A stretch of DNA of 64,000 bases. Origin: Perognathus longimembris pacificus (taxonomy: Eukaryota > Chordata > Mammalia > Rodentia > Heteromyidae). The position numbers were made by a program, and so were the translations under genes. The stretch covers positions 3,865,606-3,929,605 of the forward strand of contig NC_063181.1 of the NCBI RefSeq assembly GCF_023159225.1, written 5' to 3'. Each line of letters starts with the position of its first letter. Positions within the stretch are counted from its first letter, which is position 1. The notes below the pieces were generated by a model, which saw only the letters and a program-made list of their open reading frames with translations, was not told where the DNA came from and did not search any database. This document shows positions 44,256 to 55,900 of the stretch, in pieces.

Positions 44256-44783
44256 TTTTTTTTTTTTTAATTTTTTTTATTATTAATTGAACATAAATTT
44301 TTTTACAAGGTGTTGTGCAAAGAGGGTGCAGTTACATAGTAGGGCAGTGTGTACATTTCTTGTGATATCTTACAACCTGTTTTTCTATCCCTTCTCTAGG
44401 TCAGGTAGACACATATGCAATATACAATGTATCAAGCACATATACAGTGTTCACAGACTTGGTCTCTACTGTCTCTCCGTCTCCCTTTGTTAACAGTCAT
44501 ATATCAGGGAGATCATGCCCCTTTGTTTTCTGTGTTCTAGGCTTGTCTCACTCAACATTATTTGTTCGAGTTCTGACCATTTCCCTGCGAATAACAATAT
44601 TTCACCATTCCTAATCGCTATGTAGTATTCCATTGTGTATAAGTACCATATTTTTTGGATCCATTCGTCTGTGGAGGGGCATCTGGGTTGTTTCCAAATT
44701 TTGGCTATTGTGAATTGTGCCGCGATAAACATGGAAGTACAAATGTCCTTTTGATATCTTGGGTTTTGCTGTTTAGGATAGAT
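44256..44783 (-). mobile_element. Young 5'-truncated LINE-1 with target-site duplication
   Basis: Reverse-strand L1 3' end: T-rich tail (44256-44280), 3'-UTR to about 44489, then ORF2 end. CTGGCTTCAAATCT flanks it at 44242-44255 and 44784-44797, a perfect 14-bp duplication. 5' truncation within ORF2 makes it dead on arrival. Confidence 0.93.
44490..44780 (-). pseudogene. LINE-1 ORF2 C-terminal remnant
   Basis: Open reading frame of about 90 codons to a stop at 44490. Shows the conserved ORF2 C-terminal pattern: MFIAAQFTIAKIWKQP, then CPSTDEWIQK, then IWYLYTMEYYIAIRNGE. In a full L1 this follows the reverse transcriptase and belongs to the C-terminal region of the endonuclease/RT protein. The catalytic domains are absent because the insertion is 5' truncated, so no active product is possible. 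The frame is intact, which points to a recent insertion. Confidence 0.9.
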
Positions 44784-44868
44784 CTGGCTTCAAATCTTGA
44801 TCTTCCTGTCTCTACCTCCCCTGTAGCTCTGATCACAGACGGGCGCTACCAGACCCAGCCTCTCTCTC

Positions 44869-46259
44869 TGCCTTTGGGTTGGCACGCTGTGGACCTTTGA
44901 AGAACGGTGACTGACTTACCAGGGTGGAACCTAGCTGAACCCCAACACCTCCCAGGGGGCCCCGAGTGCATGGCTGGTGTGCGTGTGTGGAGAGTCCCGG
45001 CTGGAGGCGGCGGTGTCCTGTCGTCGTCCTGTGACTGCCTCCTTGGAGGGCGTTTGGGGAGCACCGGTGACTGGACGGGCCTCCCCGGGAAGGGGCCTGT
45101 TCCATGGGCCCCCGCTCTCTGCTGCTTGGCCTCACCCTGGCCGCACCCCTCGAGCTGGAGGGTGTCTCTCGCCGCCTTGAGCCCCGCTGGCGGGACAGTC
45201 AGCACACCGTGTGGGCGCTGGAGACAGGCGCAGGGCCAGCGAAGGTGGCTAGCGGGGAAGCAGCAGCAGCCCCCCGGCGGGACGCTGGGCCTGGGGGGGC
45301 CGGGGCTGCAGACTGGGGGGGGGGGGAACCTGAGCTGCAGGCCGCGTGGAATGCACCAGCCAGGGCCGCACAGAGACCCCAAGCAGGGCTTCCGCCCAAG
45401 CATGCAGCAGCTGCAACAGCCAGGTCACCGCACCCACGGCCCTGGGTGGGGAAGGGGCTCCGTCCAGTGGGCAAGCCAGAGACCCTAGCGGGGCTACTGT
45501 GGTGCCCCCAGCAGGAGATGGGAGGGCGAGGTTGGAGACCATGAGGGGGGGGGCTCCTGAGTCTCACTGGCATGGTCCGGGTGGACGTCCATGCTGGTCA
45601 GCCTGTCCTCCGCGACTGCGCTCTCTATTCCTTGGAAAGCTCGAGAGGAAACAGAATTTTAAGGAAGTGCTGAGCAGGGTGGAATGTTCTGGCTTTCTCT
45701 TCCTCCTTTGGGTCACCAGGTGACTTCATTACCAATATGGTAGCCACAGCCACCATGGGCCCAGCCTTGCGGTCTCCGGAAGGCCATGTCAATGGTGTCC
45801 CCCCCCCCCCCCCCCCCGCTGGACCTTGCATCGGGGGTCACACCGGCGGGAACCTTCCATCCCTCTGAAGCTCCGGGGTCCTGGCGTCGCCCCTCAGCGG
45901 GGTGAGAAGCCCGAGCCTGGGCGCACACGGGCGGGAGACTTGCCCTGCAGGCCCGTGGCTCCACGGGCCACAGAAGGCGCACGTCGGCCTGCGCAGCCCG
46001 GGAAGCCTGGATGAAGGAGTTTCCATTTTTAAGACGTTGTTTCTAGAACCGACGGTGGAGGAACCCTGTGAGGCTGGCTGGGTGGTGGGGAACTGGGCGG
46101 CTGGCAGCTCGCTGCCTTCGGGAGGCCCACGGGGGCTACCTCGGGGGGGCCCACCGGGCAGACGGGGGGTGGGGGGGCCCCAAGACGGTGTTGGGGCTGG
46201 CGGCCTGAGATGGAGCTTGAGACAGGGAGTGACTCTTCACTTCTGAGGCCTGAAGATGA

Positions 46260-46262
<3 letters not shown>
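44869..46262. other. CpG-rich unique sequence
   Basis: GC-rich and CpG-rich at 44.95-45.55 kb with overlapping open frames on both strands (45104-45544 plus, 44846-45403 minus), none recognised. Homopolymers: G11 near 45317, C19 at 45799-45817. Could be a weak CpG island. Confidence 0.4.

Positions 46263-46322
<60 letters not shown>
46263..46322 (+). repeat. Compound (GT)n(GA)n microsatellite
   Basis: GT tract to 46303 followed by GA. Mirror in structure to the compound CA/GA repeat at 7.15 kb. Confidence 0.97.
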
Positions 46323-47376
46323 AGTAGGGGTCAGGTTATTAGGGGTGTTGGGGTGAGGGGACGGGAACTGTTTGATTAATGGGTGTCCTGTGAATCTGCA
46401 CATTTGCCCAAGGCTGCATTCCTGGGCTTTCAAACCTGGGGCAGTTTGATAAGCAGAGACCAAAGTCCTCTTCCCTCCGGCTGGGAGAGCAAACAGGGCC
46501 ACTTGCTAATCCTGGCCCCGGCCCCCGGGCTGTCTCTGGGCAACCAGGCCGCCAAGTGGCCTTTCACAGGCCGATCAATGAGGCACCCGGGACCTCAGGG
46601 GGGCCCTGGCCTGCTGGCCCCGGCAGGCAGAGGAGGCCATAGCACCGGTCGGACTGAGGCTCATGGCGGAGTGCTCTGAGGGGCCGACTCTCCTTCTGGT
46701 CCCACCAGGAAGCGGATCAGTAGGCCTGTCTCCATTCCTCCAGGGCCTCCCAGAAAGTTCTTCCCAACAGCCTCCTGCCTTCCTTCTTCCTCCCCCAGGG
46801 AACTCTCCAGACCACGCCAGGCCCTGCCCTCTCTTCTGGCCTTCTCTTCCTCCCAGAGTCTCGGCTCGTGGCTCTGGTCTGCGCTCGGCTGCTTCTTCGG
46901 CTTGTTGGCCGGTGCTGGTTTGACGGTTGGTTCACCTGTGAGCACCTTGCTGCCGGCTTTCACCACGGGTGGTCCCGGGGGAGGCCCCCAGGGAACACCG
47001 GGCACCTCAGGCTGTGGGAAACAGTGGATTCTGGGGGAGAGGCCACAGCACGGATGGCAGCCTGGAGTTAGGAGGAGCAAGAGGTTTACTTCTGGGGAGC
47101 CTGTTGGGTGTCTGCCCAGCACGGGAGGGCACCCAGCTCTGGGTGGGCAGAACTTTGCATAGGAAGAGGAAGGCCACGGTTAGCTTCAGAGAAAGAACAG
47201 GAACAGCACAAAAGCAACGGCCGGAAGAGTGTGCTGCCCGCGTTGTGGCCCTGGGCCGAGGGGGTGGGTGGACGCGCATTTCACTCATTTCTGGTCCAGA
47301 CTAAGCAAACCTAAGTGCTACTAGGACTAGGGGTAGGGGTGGGGGAAGGGCTGAGAACCCAGATCATGGGCTGGAT
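46323..47376. other. GC-rich unique sequence
   Basis: No exon or repeat recognised. Confidence 0.35.
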
Positions 47377-47500
47377 GAAGGCTACGACATCACCTCCATC
47401 CTCCTGAAGGCTACGACGTCACCTCCATCCTCCTGAAGGCTACGACGTCACCTCCATCCTCCTGAAGGCTACGACGTCACCTCCATCCTCCTGAAGGCTA
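47377..47500 (+). repeat. 29-bp minisatellite carrying CRE-like motif
   Basis: Four near-perfect units of GAAGGCTACGACGTCACCTC plus CATCCTCCT (47377, 47406, 47435, 47464), then a partial unit. Units 2-4 are identical and contain ACGTCAC, half of a cAMP-response element; unit 1 has ACATCAC. Confidence 0.95.
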
Positions 47501-47692
47501 GCTACCATGGGAGGGATGGGAAGCCAGACAAGCCAGGCACCCAGCAGCCGGTTCACGCAGTAGGGCAGGACGTATGTTAGGGTGCTGGGTTCTGTCGTGG
47601 CTTCTGCCTATGGACATGACAGTCCTGGAACCTCCCAGGGTAGAAATTCTTCTGGTTCCAGAGCCTGCTCGTGGCCTCTGCCCTGCTCACCT

Positions 47693-47782
47693 CCCCGCTA
47701 AGCCTAGCTGTGCTCCTGTGGGGTCCTGTCACAGGGTCCCCGCGAAGCCTGGCTGTGCTACTATGAGGTCTTGTCACGGGGT
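47693..47782 (+). repeat. 45-bp tandem duplication
   Basis: Two adjacent 45-base copies (47693-47737, 47738-47782) beginning CCCCGC(T/G)AAGCCT and ending GTCAC(A/G)GGGT, with several differences. Confidence 0.85.
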
Positions 47783-49839
47783 CCAGGCCTGGACACTCAA
47801 GACCCACCCGTGTCCATAGCCCACCTGGCCTCACCCCTGTGCTGGCCAAGGAAGCTGTTCCTGCCACAGGACGCCCCCTCAGCCTCCCAGCCCCGCCAGG
47901 CCCCGCAGCCTGCCCCAACTCTCCCGCTTCCTTATTAGTGTGAGCGAGGAGAGAAGGAATTCCTCTGCAGGCTAGTCTCCTCCCAAAGGCCTCGAGAGCA
48001 GTTGAAGGACAGGCTGGGAACGTGTGAACTGACGCCTGCGCCTGCCAAGAGCCCGAGTGGTTATTTTAATCGTGTGGAATAGCCCCCTCTTCATGGAAAA
48101 TTTTCTACTCCAACACCTGCTGCCTTAAAGGCGCCCCAGCCCCTTCGCCCCAGGTTCCTGGGGTCACGTTTGCTAGGGCTGGCTGCCAGCTCCGGTAATT
48201 ATTCCCACTGCCCGTCCTCTCCACCTTCCCCATCCCTCCCTAGCCCGGCCCTGCCTTCCTGGGGGAGCAAGCAGTTCTGCTTTCGTGGGGGCTGGAATAA
48301 ACGCACTAGCCACAGAAGGCCCCTGCCTCCGGCAGCTTATGGGCTAGTGGGGTCAGGCCCGTCCCTGCCCCGTCCCTTCTGCTCCCTCTGCCTCTTTACT
48401 GTTTCATGAGATGACACTAAGATGGCTACCATACCCAGGTCCACTCTGTGCTTCTGAACCCCCTGCTGGGTAGGACAGCGATCCAGGCCTGGCGCCTGTG
48501 GCTCCCTCTGTCTCTGTCCCTTGCCCGTGCCTCCCCATGCGTGGGTTCCCATCATTCCTGTCATCACCCGCGCAGCCGTGGTCCCTCGGGAGGGAAGGCC
48601 ACTGCAGGAGGACGGGGGACAATAGTCAGGGGGAGGCTGATGGTGGAAATGGTGATCTTCTGTCCCACAGTCTGGGAGCTGGACACCGCGCCTGCGGGCA
48701 GGTGTGCGGTATGGCAGTGAGACACGCACCCCGAGTTACTCAACCAACACCGACACCGACGACGGTACGGAGGCGTTTGCATTGAGTGCGGTCTGTGTGG
48801 AGGCGTCGTCAGCCGTGTCATGGGGTGATCCTTTGTGTTCTTTCCAGCGTTCTTTCTTCCTAGAAGGCCATTTGCAGGCCCAGGGGTGATTCAAAGAATT
48901 GAAAGGGATGTCCAAACAAACAAGAACGTAGGGCTTTCAAAAGAATTCAAATTTCCCCTGCTTCTATTTCCACACAGACTGGCTTGCTGGCGTGTGAGGG
49001 GTGTGGCTACTTGGCCTTGAGACACTGCCGGTGCCCAGCACACGTGCCTAGCACACCACACCCATAACTGTGTTGGAATGAGTGAATGTCCGTCTCATAA
49101 AGTGTGCCAGACTTTCTGAAACGTCACTCTTAGATAATGTGTCAAATGCTAGAAAGTGTCCAGCGTGGAGACAGGACCTGAGCATCCCTGAGAAGTCGGG
49201 CCGGCAGGTGGCCACCGTGCCGTCCGAGGGAGAGCCCGGAACCGTCCTGTCCCCAGCCTTGAGGAACACCAGCCACCATGTCGGCTGGCAAGGCTGGGAC
49301 AGCACCAACAGCGGCGGCGGGGCCCCAGTCCTCGCCGAGTTCATGTCCAGAAGAGCAGACAGATTTAGGAAGTCGTTACAGAAGAGAAATTTGTGGGGGC
49401 AAGGAGCAGCCCCCCCGCCAGCCGGGGCACGGGGGCAGGCTTCACTGAGAAAGTGATGTTTAAATTCACCACGTACATAGGAATCGCGTGGGCATGGAGA
49501 CCATGTGTTAATCCATGTCTTGCCAGAAAAAAAAAATGGAAGTGGCTGGAAGGGCAGCCTGTGGTCTTCATTAGATATTGTGCCTGGTAGATAGAAGAAA
49601 TTTAGACATCACCCCCATAATTTCTGGATCGAGCAAAGAAGGTCTGCCAGTTCTCACTCACCCCCTCATCTGTCTGTGATCCTATCTCGTGTCCTGACTA
49701 AGAAGGATCTGGTGTCTGGAAGGCAGATCTGTAGCTGTAGGAAAGAGGGTGCCCTCTGTTTGGGGGAGCGCTCAGTCCCGAGGCTGTTTAGGCACCCTGT
49801 ACTGAGAGGCTGTCCAGCCTTGCTGCTGATTAATTCTGT
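47783..49839. other. Unique sequence with candidate regulatory block
   Basis: No supported exon. 48050-48215 is an AT-leaning block with ATTTTAATCGTGTGGAATAG, CATGGAAAATTTTC and GGTAATTATTCC strings, listed as a finding. The rest is unassigned. Confidence 0.35.
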
Positions 49840-49849
49840 AAAAGCAAAG

Positions 49850-50026
49850 GCTCAGGGCTGGCACTCCACCGTGTGAACCACAGCCCCTCTTCTGTTTTTT
49901 TTTGGTGGCTAATTAGAGATAAGTGTCTCTCAGATTTGTCTGCCCCAGCTGGCTTCTAGCCAAGCTCTTCCTATCTCAGCCTCTAGAGCGGCTAGGATTA
50001 CAGGCCTGAGTCACCGGAGCTCCATG
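49850..50026 (-). mobile_element. B1-Geo type SINE, 3' part of Geo lost
   Basis: GGCACTCCACCGTGTGAACC (A-box side of Geo), GGTGGCTAATTAGAGATAAG, CCCCAGCTGGCTTCTAGCC and GGCTAGGATTACAGGCCTGA. Reverse; the B-box side of Geo is missing. Confidence 0.82.
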
Positions 50027-50149
50027 TGGCTTTCATATGCATATTTAGGGGAAACCTTTCTTCTACTTTGTCACTTAAAGGTGAGCAGGCTCTCCAGGCT
50101 GTCACTGTGCAATGTGCGTGTCAGGATGGACTGCTTTGTCCTGTTGCCG

Positions 50150-50460
50150 GTCAGTGCAGGCAGGAGAGACCAGAAGGATAGGATGTGTGCAGGGCTGCCG
50201 GGGACAACGGGAGAAATGCACAAACACAAAAGGCCTTTCACCGATACGGGTTAAATAAGATGCTACCTTGATGACATAAGGGCAGGACGTTATGAAGGGG
50301 CAACCAAGGAGGAGGGAGAACTCCTGCAAAGCAAAAACAAGGAACAATGGCAGGGTGACATTCATCAAGACGCACTGTACTCACAACCTGACTCACGGAA
50401 TTGAAACCTCTTTGTACAACTACTTAATTAAGAAAAGAAAGTTTAAAAAAGAACCCAATA
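50150..50460 (+). mobile_element. Probable LINE-type 3' end
   Basis: Shares the terminal CCTCTTTGTACAACTACTTAA with the 6.2-6.8 kb element, followed by A-rich sequence. Upstream part is purine-rich. Likely 3' end of a lineage-specific retroposon. Boundaries uncertain. Confidence 0.4.
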
Positions 50461-51609
50461 AGAAGGAGTGAAGATAGGGCTGGAGAATTTCCCTAGAAGA
50501 CAATCGAAAGACAAGTAGGAAACAGGAGGTTAAAGTCCAGAGTTTCTAATGTCCATTTACTATGAGTTCTAGGAAAAGAAAGAAGACAGATGATGAGACT
50601 GAAATTAACTAAGAGGTAATAGTGGCATTTTTTTCTATGATTGAGGGGAATGGGAATTACCAAAACCCATCGATTGTCTGGGACAGTGGATAGAAAAAAA
50701 AACAGATACTGAGCAATTTCCCAACAACAGGGACAGAAACCGTTTCCTTAGAACAAATGGGAAGGTATGGCAGAGATGCGGGCATCAGAACAGTCTAGAA
50801 GCCACAGCCTTACCAAAGGGAGGGTGTTCTTTCCCAGGAAGGCTCTGGTCCCCAGGAGGGTCCCTGGCATAATCCTGCTGTATACTCATAAAGGAAGGGC
50901 TGGGGAGGGGGGGAGGGGGAAGGGGCCAGTCTGACGCTGGCGTGTCCCTTGCCAGGTGAAGATGCCCGTTGAGGAGGCGTGACGTTCGTAAGAAGACAGC
51001 GCAGCTCTTGATTGAGATGTACAGAGGGTGCCAGAAGCCGTCTCAGCAGGCTCGGTTGCGGGGGTGTGGGGGGGCTGCAGAGCTGGGTGGGTGGTGGGGG
51101 CTGGGAGGCAGTTGGCAGGAATCCGGTTTCTTTGTAACGCGTCATTTTGTCGCTATCGTGAAGGCTGTACGGAGGGATGCCCGTTGTGGTGTGTGTGCAT
51201 CTTTGTATTAGGGAGTGCTGTAAGGCACGGAGCCGAGGTGTGCGTGTCACTCGGGGAGGGATGGAGCTCGGTGGCTGTGCTTCCATCGCCAGGAATGCCC
51301 AAAACAAAGGAAGACAACAAAACAAGCAAGCAAACAAGTGAAAACGAAAAATGACCGGGAAAAACCAACCCCAGCCCAACACCAAGCAACAACCCTCCCT
51401 CCCACCCGGTGAAAGTCAATGGAGGGGAACCCAGGCCTGGAGGGTGTCCCCAATCAACACTGCACCCCGTCCTCACTGCCCTCCTCCCACCATCCCCTCT
51501 ACCCACCCCAGACCCTGCCCACCCGCCCCCTCCCCAGCCCTGGGGAGAACCGCCCCTCCCCCACGGCAGTCTGTGGCCCAGGAATCCTGTGGTCACCCAG
51601 AGACCCCGC

Positions 51610-51810
51610 TGACAGACAACAGACAATGGCACTTCCCATCAGCCTGGGGGTCAGGAGCCGGCCTTATCCAGCGGTGTTTTTCTATTCGTCTAACACCCCA
51701 TTGTCCACCCCTTATCAAGGTGATGTCATGCCTGGCTTGGAAGTGAGCTCCGCGGCCTGCACTTTAATTAGGGGAGGGGGAGGGGGCGGGAGCCCATTTA
51801 TCGGAATTCT
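51610..51810. promoter_or_regulatory. Candidate enhancer-like block
   Basis: ACAATGG (51623-51629) and CATTGTC (51699-51705) are opposed SOX-type cores. TTATCAA (51712-51718), TGATGTCA (51721-51728), TTTAATTA (51763-51770) and ATTTATCGG (about 51796) add GATA, CRE and homeodomain types. The clustering in unique DNA is suggestive only. Confidence 0.4.
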
Positions 51811-52307
51811 CGTGAGAATGTGCTCCTTGACTCCAACTGGCCGGGTGGCCATCGGGCGGGCGGGCGTGTTGGGGTGGGCTCCCAACCTCCATTCCTGGCC
51901 TTTCTCCCAGGCCCTGAGTGCGCGGCCTGGGCCTCCTGGAGGCAGCGTCTTCAGAGCTGAGACACTGGGGATGTGAAGACTTGGTGGCGGGGGGCACTTT
52001 CGCCTCCCTGTGCTGCCAGCTCTGGGTTCTACAGATCTGTGGGATCCCTCTGGAAGATGGGGAGCTCCGAGCAGCCCTGGGCTCTCCCCTCCTGTCTGCT
52101 CCTGCAGCCTCTGAAGGTTCCCCCACACCAAGCCCATGCTCTCCAGGGGACAGGAGATCACGAGAGGCCCCAGCTGGCCAGGCCCAGGCCAAGGGCAGGT
52201 AGCAAACGCCAGCCCCCTCCGCCTCTCCTCCCCCAGCACCTGCCCCACGGGGTGCCACCCGCTAAACAGCTCGGTCCTCCAAGGGAGCGCAGGAAGGAGG
52301 GCACGCT

Positions 52308-52374
52308 GCATGTACGTGCGCGCACATGCACCAGGCCTGCGGGTGCACTGTGCGCGCGCGTGCATCACGCATGC
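52308..52374. repeat. Alternating purine-pyrimidine, Z-DNA-prone tract
   Basis: Two stretches, GCATGTACGTGCGCGCACAT (52308) and GTGCACTGTGCGCGCGCGTG (52343), are nearly perfectly alternating with CG and CA/TG steps. The first is also partly self-complementary. Confidence 0.7.
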
Positions 52375-52751
52375 AGCTGGGGTGTTCCGGTGCAATCACG
52401 GCAAAGCTCCCCCACCCACTGGCAGAGGCGAAAGGGTCCCCCGGGCGTTGGGCAGGCTCAGCAAGGCCGCACCTCGGGGGCTTAGGGGACCCAGAGGGCT
52501 GCGGGCAGATGGCCGGGCTCTTAGCTGTGGTGCGGTACATAGAACGAGCCCAGTAAACAATGGCTGCCAGACCAGAGCGCTTGGGACCTGTCGAGGCGGA
52601 GGCGGGTTGAAGCCTCTCTCCCTCACCACTCCGCTCTGGAGAGAGCTGGGGCAGAGCGCAGTAAGTTCACGGTGTGAGTACCGGAGGCAGCTGCGGCCTC
52701 CGGAGTCCCGGATGTTCAGGTGCACTGCTGAAGCATACGTAACCACTGACT

Positions 52752-52962
52752 GTTTGTACTGGGGTTCAAGCCCCGGGTCTTGAGCTTGCTAGACAAGCCC
52801 TCTGTTACTTGAGCCATGTGCCCGACCTTTGGTTTTTGTTGTTGTTCTGGTTTTGAAGATGGGGGTCTCTAGCTCTGTAGCCCAGGGTAGCCTTGAACTT
52901 CCACTCTCCTGCTTCTGCTTCTTGAGTGCGAGAATTGCAGGACTACACCAGCACACGTAGCT
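52752..52962 (-). mobile_element. B1-ID dimeric SINE
   Basis: ID half (GGGGTTCAAGCCCCGGGTCT, TTGCTAGACAAGCCCTCTGT) and B1 half (GTCTCTAGCTCTGTAGCCCA, GGTAGCCTTGAACTTCCACT) joined by a T-rich linker. Same architecture as the split copy at 44.1 kb; resembles B1-dID/ID_B1 elements of rodents. Confidence 0.8.
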
Positions 52963-55900
52963 TCCAACGCTCCATTTCAAGGGGGATTTGACCCGGGCTG
53001 AGCGGCTGAGCCGTTCACAGACACCCAAGCCCAACAAGCAGACACATCGGCCACGAGACCCAGAACGCGGAGGGTCCGTGGGATGAGACAGCACAGCGCT
53101 GGTGTCCAGCTCCCCGCCTCGCAGCTCAGAGAAGGGTGCTTAACACAGGCGGGGACGCTGAACCCCAAGCTCAGACCCAGCACGGCCTGGGGCCCCCGCG
53201 GAGTTCACCCAGCCCCTGTGAGACACCAGCGTGGATCTCCTACTAAGCCAGATGTCTTTCTAGAAAGCAAGCCTAGGTCTTTCCAGTCCAATGTGGGTCC
53301 TTTTTCCATGACGTCGAGAGACAGCAGATAAAGCACTTGGCCATCTCTTCCACATACGCCTGCAATGAACAGGGGCTTGCGCACAGGGACAGAGCCCGGG
53401 CTTCTCTCGGAGTTCAACCTGAGGTCCTCACACTGCGGGGTCTTGCTCCTGAGCAATGACATTTTAGGGCTCTTGGCCCAGAAAGAGGCCCGAGGTGGCC
53501 AGAAGTCCAGGATGGGACTGTTCTACAAGAGTCCCCGTTCCAGAGTTTAGAAGATCTACCTTTTCCTTCTGGGTAGCACTCTCTTCTGGAAAGTTCTAAA
53601 GGTGGAATGAGAGAGAGAAAGAGGGGTAGAAATACCACGCTGTGTGGAGGGAGGAGGTGGTTTTTTTAGACAAGCCATCTCTCCTCCATGGAGAGGGTAA
53701 ATTCCACTGCTGACAGAGCCGTCTGCCCTGTTTTTTGACGCAAGTATTTGCAGGCTGTCTTCTGAGAATCCCAAGTGCCACTGACAAGGGCCCAGCAGAC
53801 AGACTGGAGACCAGACAGGTTTTCCACGCCACCTTTAGGGGCTTCAAAGGGATATCATTCCTTTCGTGTTAGGACACGTTCCTTCAGTTGCTTCCTTGGG
53901 TTCAAGGCAGCCTTTCCAGAAGCTTCTGTGCTCCTCCATGTACTGTGGCTCCTGAGACATAGGGTTTTTGCCATTTCACCACTTGCTTCCGGGATGGTGG
54001 CGTCTCTAACTGGGTTTCTTGGAAAATTTGTTGCAAACACCCAAGCACCTTCTCCCTTCCCAGAGCAAACAGTTTTGTTTGGGGAGTTATCAGGGACCCA
54101 CCCCAGGCCTTTCCAAGCCCGGCGTTAGCATACAATGCCCAGATCCTCCCAGGAAAGCTGTCCTTTCTCCTCTGTCTCCTGCTTGTCTTCCAGCCCTCCC
54201 CTCCTTTCTCCCTGGTGGGATGACAGGATGACTCACAGAGAAAGGCGTTGGCCAGGGGAGGCTCGGGAAAGCTGAGCTGGACCCCAGGCCGGTACCCCTG
54301 CCTCCGTGCTTATCTTTCACCCAGTGCTTAATAGCGTTGTCGTGATTATTAGTCCGTCTCCCCTCCCCCTCTCCTAGACAGTAAGCCCCAGGGGACCCGC
54401 ACCCCGGTTCACATTTTATTCCTGTGTCTCCCGGGGTGGCGGACACTCAAGCCGTGTGTGCCACCCATGGGGTCCCGTGATGTGTGTAAGCTAAAAAGGC
54501 CCAAGGGTGGTGCAGAGGTTGACAGTTCGAGAGATGCCACAAATGAGAGGTGACAGGGTTTGGATCCCCACAGGGAGGCCCTGTGATCCAAAAAAAAGAA
54601 GACCTGGTCTTTCTCGTGGCGGTGGGAGGAGGGCGGAAGGGATCTGGGAGACCACTGAGAGGGAGCAGGAAGGCGAGGCTGAGAAGGGGACCCCACCTGC
54701 CCCTTCTCTGGCTGGGGTGCCCGGCCAGGGCAGGCCACACCTCTCCCTGCATGGACGGCCATTTCTCAGGAGGGAATGGAGAGGGGGACCCCGTGCCTGC
54801 CCCATGCTCACCCCAAGACCCGGCCTGCTTTGGAGACCAGAGCTGTAGGAGCCTGGTGGCCCAGCCTCGGCCTGAGACGCTGTCTGCATCACCAGGGCAA
54901 CGTGGGGACCCCATGCTGGCGGAGACACTGACTTAAATGGACCCCCCACTCCGGCCAGAGGCGTAACTCGCTCTTGGAGGAAGTTCCCCTTCTACCAAGC
55001 CACCCTGTCGGTGCAGACCCGCCCTGCTCGGCCCTAAGGAAGCCCAGGCTGGGAGGAACTTGCTGGCAAAAGTGGGGTTTGCCCGGGTGCGCGGGAGCGC
55101 CCACAGGCTGCCGTTCCAAGGGCCGCCCTCCTCCGGCAGCCGTGGGGACCAATGTCACTGTGGTCAGGGTGACTTCCAGACCCTCGCTTCCTCGCCCTCC
55201 GCCGCTCCAGGCTGGCTCCGAGGCTCTGCCTTTATCTTGTCCCCAAGTTTCCAGCGCTCTGGGCCGTTATCTGGCCGCCCCGCCAGACGGCCAGGCAGGA
55301 AGCCGGCCCGCGAGGCTCCTCGCCACCCTCCACCCTCTTCCTTCTCCACAGACAAAAGCCAAAGTCATCAGCTCTGCATTTCCCTTGCCTCTTTGACTCC
55401 CATTTCCCTCTCTCATTTTTTCACAGGCTCCAGCCTTCCCCGGCCCGGCTGTCCCCAGGAGCCGCGGTGTCCTGTCCCCGGGCGTGAAGGCCCAGGACGG
55501 TCACTTCCTCCCAGCCTGTCTGCAGAAACCCCAGCCCTGCCTCCCGGAGCCGAAGCTGCCCGCGCGGTTTATCCGCGGTGACATCAGCCGGGCCCCGGCC
55601 CCGCAGGCTGTCTGGCCGGTGGAGCCAGGCGAGGCTGGACAGAGCTCTGGCCTTGCTCATTAGCGAGGTCTCCGCATCTCTTCCTCCCTCCGGCCTGGCT
55701 GGGGTTCCCGTTAGAGCCGCGAGGTCTTGTTTTCTTAAGGGCATCATGCATCGTTCATTATTTCATCATTCACTCACTGGTCTACTGCGCACGTCCTAGC
55801 AAAATAGAGCCTCTGTCCTCCGACGAGAGAGCGGGGGGCTCCCTGGACGGGGTCGGAAGGCCCTGGTACGTGCTAGAAGCTTCTCCAGGAGGGATGAGGT

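Larger units (their letters stand above)
44081..44868 (-). mobile_element. B1-ID dimeric SINE split by a LINE-1
   Basis: ID-like half at 44081-44153 (GGGTTTGAACCCAGGGCCTT, AGCCAAGCACTCTTATCC) and B1-like halves at 44175-44255 and 44784-44868, in reverse. The L1 at 44256-44783 sits inside it with a duplicated target, so this SINE is older than the L1. A C run is at 44157-44170. Confidence 0.7.
50461..52751. other. Unique sequence with candidate enhancer and Z-DNA-prone tract
   Basis: AT-leaning to 50.8 kb, GC-rich after. Overlapping open frames at 51.3-52.8 kb on both strands are unrecognised. See entries at 51600 and 52308. Confidence 0.4.

Noticed and set aside
45104..45544. 146-codon frame with a signal-peptide-like start (MGPRSLLLGLTLAAP)
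   Set aside because: The hydrophobic start is short and the remainder is Ala/Gly/Pro-rich low complexity with no known domain; probably chance.
47377..47500. Possible CRISPR array (regular 29-bp repeat)
   Set aside because: Units are directly adjacent with no spacers, in a mammalian genome; it is a minisatellite.
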